From positions 40,224,520-40,288,519 of the forward strand of contig OV121089.1 of assembly GCA_921293015.1 (NCBI GenBank): a DNA stretch of 64,000 nt, read 5' to 3'. Positions within the stretch are counted from its first letter, which is position 1, and each line of letters starts with the position of its first letter. The notes under the pieces were generated by a model. It did not search any database, was not told where the DNA came from, and saw nothing but the letters and a program-made list of their open reading frames with translations. This document shows positions 59,333 to 64,000 of this stretch, one piece after another. The position numbers and the translations under genes are program-made. Source of the stretch: Phorcus lineatus (lineage: Eukaryota > Mollusca > Gastropoda > Trochida > Trochidae).

Positions 59333-59483
59333 GATAAATAGTTGCGTTTGTAAAATTTCCGGCATTCATTGTTATTCAACGCCCACTATTTTAAGCGTTT
59401 AAAACCTCCGGCTAACGCCGTCGGTTTTAAACTAAATTGAATAACAATGAATCCCGAAAATTTTACAAACGCAACTATTTATC
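59333..59483. repeat. Palindromic element, 47-bp arms
   Basis: The arms at 59,333-59,379 and 59,437-59,483 are inverted with two mismatches. The interior contains a second inverted pair (GTTTAAAACC..CCGGC / GCCG.CGGTTTTAAAC), so nearly all 151 bp can fold. It is a foldback/MITE candidate with no coding. Confidence 0.8.
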
Positions 59484-59490
59484 TTCTAAA

Positions 59491-59708
59491 TCAATACCGG
59501 ATATATATTCGGCTTTGCTGATCCTTTCCCACAAATTCAACACACAACACCAGTGATTAACAATTTCTTCATTGCAGATGCTTTCAAATGATATAAGAAT
59601 CAATACCGGATATATATTCGGCTTCGCTGATTTTTTCCCACGAATTCAACACACAACACCAGTGATTAACAATTTCTTCATTGCAGATGCTTTCAAATGA
59701 TATAAGAT
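59491..59708. repeat. 109-bp tandem duplication, 2 copies
   Basis: TCAATACCGGATATATATTC starts at 59,491 and 59,600, with a partial third start at 59,709. The units differ at only a few bases, so the duplication is recent. It lies immediately beside the palindrome. Confidence 0.9.
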
Positions 59709-59904
59709 TCAATATCTAAACGATACTATTGTGAAATTAAGATTTTTTTCATGAATAGAAACACCCCCTGCTTTAAATTAAATCAGACAAAAATGTTTTT
59801 ACATTGCACATATAGTTCTCCAGGTTACTTAACATGAAAACAAGTCGCCATCCAAAGGCCTGCTATTTAATGCTTAAATCATATGACGACCATGGTGGCA
59901 TTAG

Positions 59905-60525
59905 TTGGGTGTTACATGTAAGGACTTTGTTAACGGAGACTGGTTTTTAATATGTATGGATCTTCCACACCTCATTTTTTTATGCAATGTTTTAAACAAC
60001 GATGTAAAGATATTCAGTATCAAATATGGCATAGTAAATTATGTTCATCATCATATTTGCATAACTATTGCTCTTACAAGAGTATTCTGGAACCAGAACT
60101 TTACATCTTAAGACTTATTTCGATTTACTTCGAACTCTGTGTAAATTTAGATGTATGAGCCATAAAATTAATATACAGCAATTTCGATACGATACAAATG
60201 TAAATATTGATTTAATGAAGTGAACAAAATGTAATTATGACGTTATCCAAGACGAATTTCACATTTTGTTAGTCTGTCCATATTATAATGAAAGTAGAAA
60301 TATGTTGTTACCAAGCTATTTTCATACCTACCCAACGCGAGAAAAAATTAATTTGCTGATGTCTTCACAGAATGTTGAATGCTTAAAAAATCTTGCAATT
60401 TATCTTAAACGTAATTTACCTATGTATGCAATCATTTCAATGTCCATGCGCAATGACCTTATGTTTACATGATTATTGTACTTTAGGCCATGTGGCCGTG
60501 ATTACAAATAAACATTCATTCATAG
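59905..60525 (+). mobile_element. 5'-truncated LINE 3' end
   Basis: Frames across the segment encode QCFKQRCKD..YQIWHSKL, then CKFRCMSHKINI, then QDEFHILLVCPYYNESRNML and LMSSQNVECLKNLAIYLKRN. This is the conserved LINE C-terminal region ending in a Cys-rich tail. It is split by several frameshifts and stops. The 3' end has AGGCCATGTGGCCGTG and AATAAACATTCATTCAT. It belongs to the same broad LINE type as the copies at 1,602 and 32,050, but is not a close copy. Confidence 0.7.
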
Positions 60526-60587
60526 TTCTTCTGACCCTTAAATAGTGGTAGTAATGTTTGTTTCGATTTTGTGTAGGGGCATTTAAT

Positions 60588-60877
60588 TCTAGAGTTTTTG
60601 AGGCTAGCCCCATATGACTCAAGAGTGTTTAAGGCTAGCCCCATGTGACTCTAGAGCGTTTTGAGGCTGGCTCTATATGACTCAAGAGTGTTTAAGGCTG
60701 GCTCCATGTGACTCTAGAGCGTTTTGAGGCTAGCCCCATATGACTCAAGAGTGTTTAATGCTAGCCCCAAGTGACTCTAGAGCGTTTTGAGGCTAGCACC
60801 ATATGACTCACGAGTGTTTAAGGCTAGCCCCATGTGACTCTAGAGCATTTTGAGGCTGGCTCCATATGACTCTAGAT
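60588..60877. repeat. Minisatellite with ~63-bp dimeric units, 4.6 copies
   Basis: Two ~31-bp half-units alternate: TCTAGAGCGTTTTGAGGCTA.. and TCAAGAGTGTTTAAGGCTAG.., each followed by GCCCCAT(A/G)TGAC. Dimer starts are at 60,588, 60,650, 60,713, 60,776 and 60,839. The CTAGCC/CTGGCT variants alternate, which suggests higher-order amplification. Confidence 0.9.
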
Positions 60878-62689
60878 AAAAGGACCTTTATATTCTGAGA
60901 ACTTAAGATGGCATCTATGAGAAAAACTTTTTGACAGAATTAGATTCCACAGTCTACCTCTGGTACTTTAAAAACATTTTGAAAGACGAGGAAAAATCAA
61001 GCCTAGCCTGCTGTTAAAGAACTCTCTTTCACCATGAAAATGTTCTACGTGTAGTGTTTTGTTGGTTTCTCAAATGTATATTAAATCTAATTCTTACATT
61101 TTTTTTTTAAAAACACGGTGATCATCATTTTTGTAATTTTCAAGCTTGACTGAAGGATTAATTAGATTCCACCACCACAAATAGTTGCCAACTTCCATCG
61201 TGTAATCTAGTAGGATTATCTTTATTCAATCTTAATGTCAGTTTTAACATAAGGTTGCCATTTCCATCGAAAGGGATTTATGAGTTTTGATTTCAATATA
61301 TTAAATGAATTGAAACAACTCTTAAGGAATTAAATACATCACTTGCGTCGTTGAGATATATCTATACGGAAACAACATGAGCTAAACAAAGGTGCCTGGA
61401 CACAGATACTAGTAATATGTTGTCGACTTATATTAGTTACGGCTAAAATGTATCCTTCATAAAGGTTTGGTTTCTCGAAATCAAAAATAAAATGCAGCCA
61501 AGTGTCCCTAAACCACGTACTTTTATCTTAAAACCAACACACTAAAGTGTTATGGACAAAAGTTTTAAGCTGTTACTGACATAAAAGTGAATTCTGGGGA
61601 AATCGCCTTCGACCTGTTTGAGTTTGCCCTCACCCGTACAAGACATAGTTCAGTTGATACAAGGAGTTGTGCTTTTCCAGTACTTACCAGTACCGTACAT
61701 ACTGTTGAAATAACAGATGTTGTCATGTAGATGCAGATGCATGTACCGTTAACACATATACAAAATAAATATTTTATTACTCATTTTATAGTACATATAA
61801 GAAGAAGAAGGAAGAAGAAGCTATAAGAACAAACATCATAACAATAGATGAGATGGTCATTTTGCGCACATCTCTTACTTCATGTCAAGATTCAAGATGT
61901 TTAGAATCTATTATTTGAAGAAAGACCAAGGCCTCAAAGTACAAATGAAATCACATCAAATATTAGAGACAAATATTATCATTCACTAGACATAGAAAGA
62001 AAGAAGAAGAAAACTATTTCATTTAGGTGCCCCATGATGTAATGTACATTGATTAATGTATAAAATCATATAAGATTATCATAGTTTGCTGCCTATGAGA
62101 CACGATTACGCTTGCAGTAAATACACTTAATAAACATAATACGCATACACATACACGTAGATAAGCGCATAAATACATTCACCCGTAGACACAAATACAT
62201 ATCAAGCTAGTTGCTTTGCAAATGCGAGGCTACGACTTTAATTCAAAAAGTACAAATAGGACTCACTGACTGGCAATGCTCCCATTCAATGATACTCTAT
62301 ACCCTCATTCGATACCGGAAGTATTTTACATGATAATATTCGCTAGTGTCGGGTGCTCACGATTGAATTACATTGAGGACTAGATAAAACATATAATTGA
62401 TTCACGTTCAGAAAAGTGAGGTTAGTTGTATTCAAAGGGTATTCATGTGCAGTGAAGAGAAAAGTGTAGTTTTTATCTTTTCGCAAAACGAATTCTCAAA
62501 TTCAATACACACCTTAAAGCTCTGTAGACGCCTTGGTGATTTGACAGCCCATTTAAATATTCACTAAACAGGTATTTCGAATTTTACTGTTAACAGTTTT
62601 TGTAAGGATGCAATTCAGTTCTACAATTATTATTTTCAGGCATTTTTTGCTGACTGATCATATCACATTCATTAACGCTTCCGTCACGT

Positions 62690-62801
62690 GACAATGCATG
62701 ACGCGCGTTTGTAGGGATTTTATTCAAAACCGGGTGACGCCAACCACACATGTGAAGAACGTGTCCACCATCGCGTCGTCGTTGTAGCTGTTGTCAGAAT
62801 G
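62690..62801 (+). promoter_or_regulatory. Promoter-like stretch with possible first exon (ATG directly before a donor)
   Basis: Locally raised GC/CpG with GTCACGTGAC (palindromic E-box) and GCATGACGCGCG (NRF-1-like), followed by GTTGTCAGAATG and a good donor GTAAGAG at 62,802. A first exon ending exactly at the start codon occurs in many housekeeping genes. Two acceptors follow. One at 63,116 leads into 54 open codons before a stop at 63,279; the other at 63,573 leads into 28 codons. Neither product is recognised, so the gene may continue beyond the window or be spurious. Confidence 0.35.
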
Positions 62802-63192
62802 GTAAGAGATTTCTTAATCAACCTCCTACCTGAAACCTTTCCACACTATATTCAAATAATGAAATGAGATAAATCATGTACTTTCGTGCAATGAAAATGT
62901 AACTTACGTATTTGATGGGTGTTACGAAGTAAGCACAATGGGATGTGAACATGGAATCACATTGTCGAGACAACCTAACACATTATTCGACACCTAGATA
63001 CTTTCACAACACTTGGAAAATATAATGCCAAATATGGCAATGTTTGCAATTTGTTCACTATCTAAATGGCATGTTTTTTCTTATTTCATTCATGATTGAG
63101 AGGTTTTTCAATTTAGATCTGTCAGAGAGGTATTGAATATAACAACAGCTTAACTACCGTTAGTTGGACCTTGATTTGTGCCCAAGCGGAAA

Positions 63193-63283
63193 GGGCGAGT
63201 TGGTTAACTGCTGGTACGGTCGGTGTTAGTGTTGATGGCTCTTGGGAGTATGGATCGAACTTTGTTTCGTATGGGACTTGATC
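63193..63283 (+). other. Possible tRNA-derived (SINE head) fragment
   Basis: GGGCGAGTTGGTTAACTGC resembles an A box and GGATCGAACTTTG, ~60 bases later, a degenerate B box. There is no acceptor-stem pairing, so it is not a functional tRNA gene. It overlaps the open frame from the 63,116 acceptor, and one of the two readings must be wrong. Confidence 0.3.
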
Positions 63284-63645
63284 AGTAAAAAAAGTAAAAT
63301 AATTTGTAAAATTGCAGATAGCGTAATCAAAAATATAACAACGTTGCATTTGTTCACTTAATAAATAAATACATAACTACATCTGAAGTCCGTGTTTAAA
63401 CATTTCTAATATTACTGAACATTTGATAATGAAAGCCATATTTTCAATTGGAACATTTTAATTAAAGCATATTATCGTAAGTTTGTATCATTTTGGTCAT
63501 TTATGCCCCACCTTATTCTTCAGATTTGTCACTAGTTAGAGTTTTAAATTTTTAAGTTGAATTTATCTTTCAGAAATTCATTCGAACGTACGAACTGCTG
63601 AATTTGACAAGAGATGGAAATACCAATTTGAATTTGAGCAAAATC

Positions 63646-63969
63646 TTAAATGTTAGTTAGCAATCGGACCATTCGTGGATTCATTTCAACCAAGCGTGTG
63701 TCCACCGTTTTATATTTTCTTGCTTTGGAAGCCAAATCGGTAGAGCGAGCAAAACATTTTTCCTCCAATTTCGTAGTGCATTCGTGTTTCCATATAGTGC
63801 CCTTCGCACAGCTATCGGGGTGACATCTGGTGAAATCGTGTCTTCCTCGTATTGCCTTCGCCTGTTCATCGGTACAATCGGGGGCAATTATCACATGCGA
63901 ATGTAATACGATACAAACTAGGAACTGCCCGATGGATATGAGAACTTCAAGGCAATGCAATTTCGACAA
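63646..63969 (-). CDS. Small secreted cysteine-rich protein, hypothetical
   Basis: A 107-aa complete frame, not recognised as any family. Residues ~7-29 form a hydrophobic signal-peptide-like stretch (LEVLISIGQFLVCIVL), with likely cleavage around HSHVIIAP. The mature part has five cysteines (residues 32, 49, 54, 64, 72) in DC..TRCHPDSC..HECTTKLEEKCF, then a basic Cys-free tail (SKARKYKTVDTRL..). An odd Cys count hints at a free Cys or a disulfide-linked dimer. Support is the signal peptide plus clustered Cys; there is no splice or promoter evidence. The frame starts 31 bp from the window edge, so the 5' context is not visible. A shorter overlapping frame (63,681-63,887) is its shadow. Confidence 0.5.
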   Translation of the reverse strand: MSKLHCLEVLISIGQFLVCIVLHSHVIIAPDCTDEQAKAIRGRHDFTRCHPDSCAKGTIWKHECTTKLEEKCFARSTDLASKARKYKTVDTRLVEMNPRMVRLLTNI

Positions 63970-64000
63970 AATCTACACGGACAAAGACTACATAATCACA

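Larger units (their letters stand above)
57614..63645. other. Repeat-rich intergenic region
   Basis: No complete gene was recognised. It contains 166-bp, 109-bp and 63-bp tandem repeats, a long palindrome, a LINE 3' end, a possible tRNA-derived fragment and a promoter-like stretch near 62,700-62,800, each listed separately. The rest (for example 58,200-59,300 and 60,900-62,650) is AT-rich with nothing recognised. Confidence 0.55.

Overview
The window looks like an AT-rich invertebrate nuclear genome, probably a mollusc or another lophotrochozoan. The evidence is: (a) GH1 exons of 110-330 bp separated by 0.2-1.2 kb introns with GT/AG borders; (b) a tRNA-headed SINE whose tail carries a GTTTAACGCCGC core of the type I associate with molluscan SINEs; (c) several 5'-truncated LINE 3' ends; (d) many foldback/MITE-like elements and AT microsatellites. 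No species call is made, and no virus-like or LTR element was recognised.

Region 1 (1-5,130): no gene seen. It holds a LINE 3' end, a dispersed repeat, a small TIR element, and tandem repeats. One of these, a 31-bp repeat x3, abuts the first recognisable splice acceptor.

Region 2 (5,131-27,208, + strand): one large lactase-phlorizin-hydrolase-like gene read as 28 in-phase exons. They encode the C-terminal part of one GH1 domain followed by three further GH1 domains (A partial, B, C, D). A, B and C keep both catalytic glutamates. D has lost the acid/base (NEP to NKP) and other active-site residues, and is followed by a short hydrophobic C-terminal segment that may be a membrane anchor. The exon pattern (131, 258, ~185, 243, ~131, 185 bp) repeats domain by domain, as expected from internal duplication.

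Region 3 (27,209-30,661): no gene seen.

Region 4 (30,662-57,613, - strand): three intronless genes for secreted proteins of 396-401 aa with the order signal peptide, PAN/apple-like, short EGF-like, sushi/CCP, GON. They sit in a tandem array with a period of 12.6-13.1 kb. The middle gene is a hybrid: its GON half matches gene 3 and its N-terminal half matches gene 1, switching near 44,380. This is what unequal crossing-over between two older paralogues would leave, with the ~12-kb spacer duplicated. The two spacer copies have since diverged by insertions (SINE, Crypton-like segment, TIR transposons, a 79-bp perfect inverted repeat), deletions and a complex inverted duplication, so each serves as the empty-site control for the other.

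Region 5 (57,614-64,000): mostly repeats (166-bp, 109-bp and 63-bp tandem arrays, a 47-bp-arm palindrome, a LINE 3' end), then a promoter-like GC-richer stretch with a possible first exon on the + strand near 62,800, and a small secreted cysteine-rich ORF on the - strand at the right edge.
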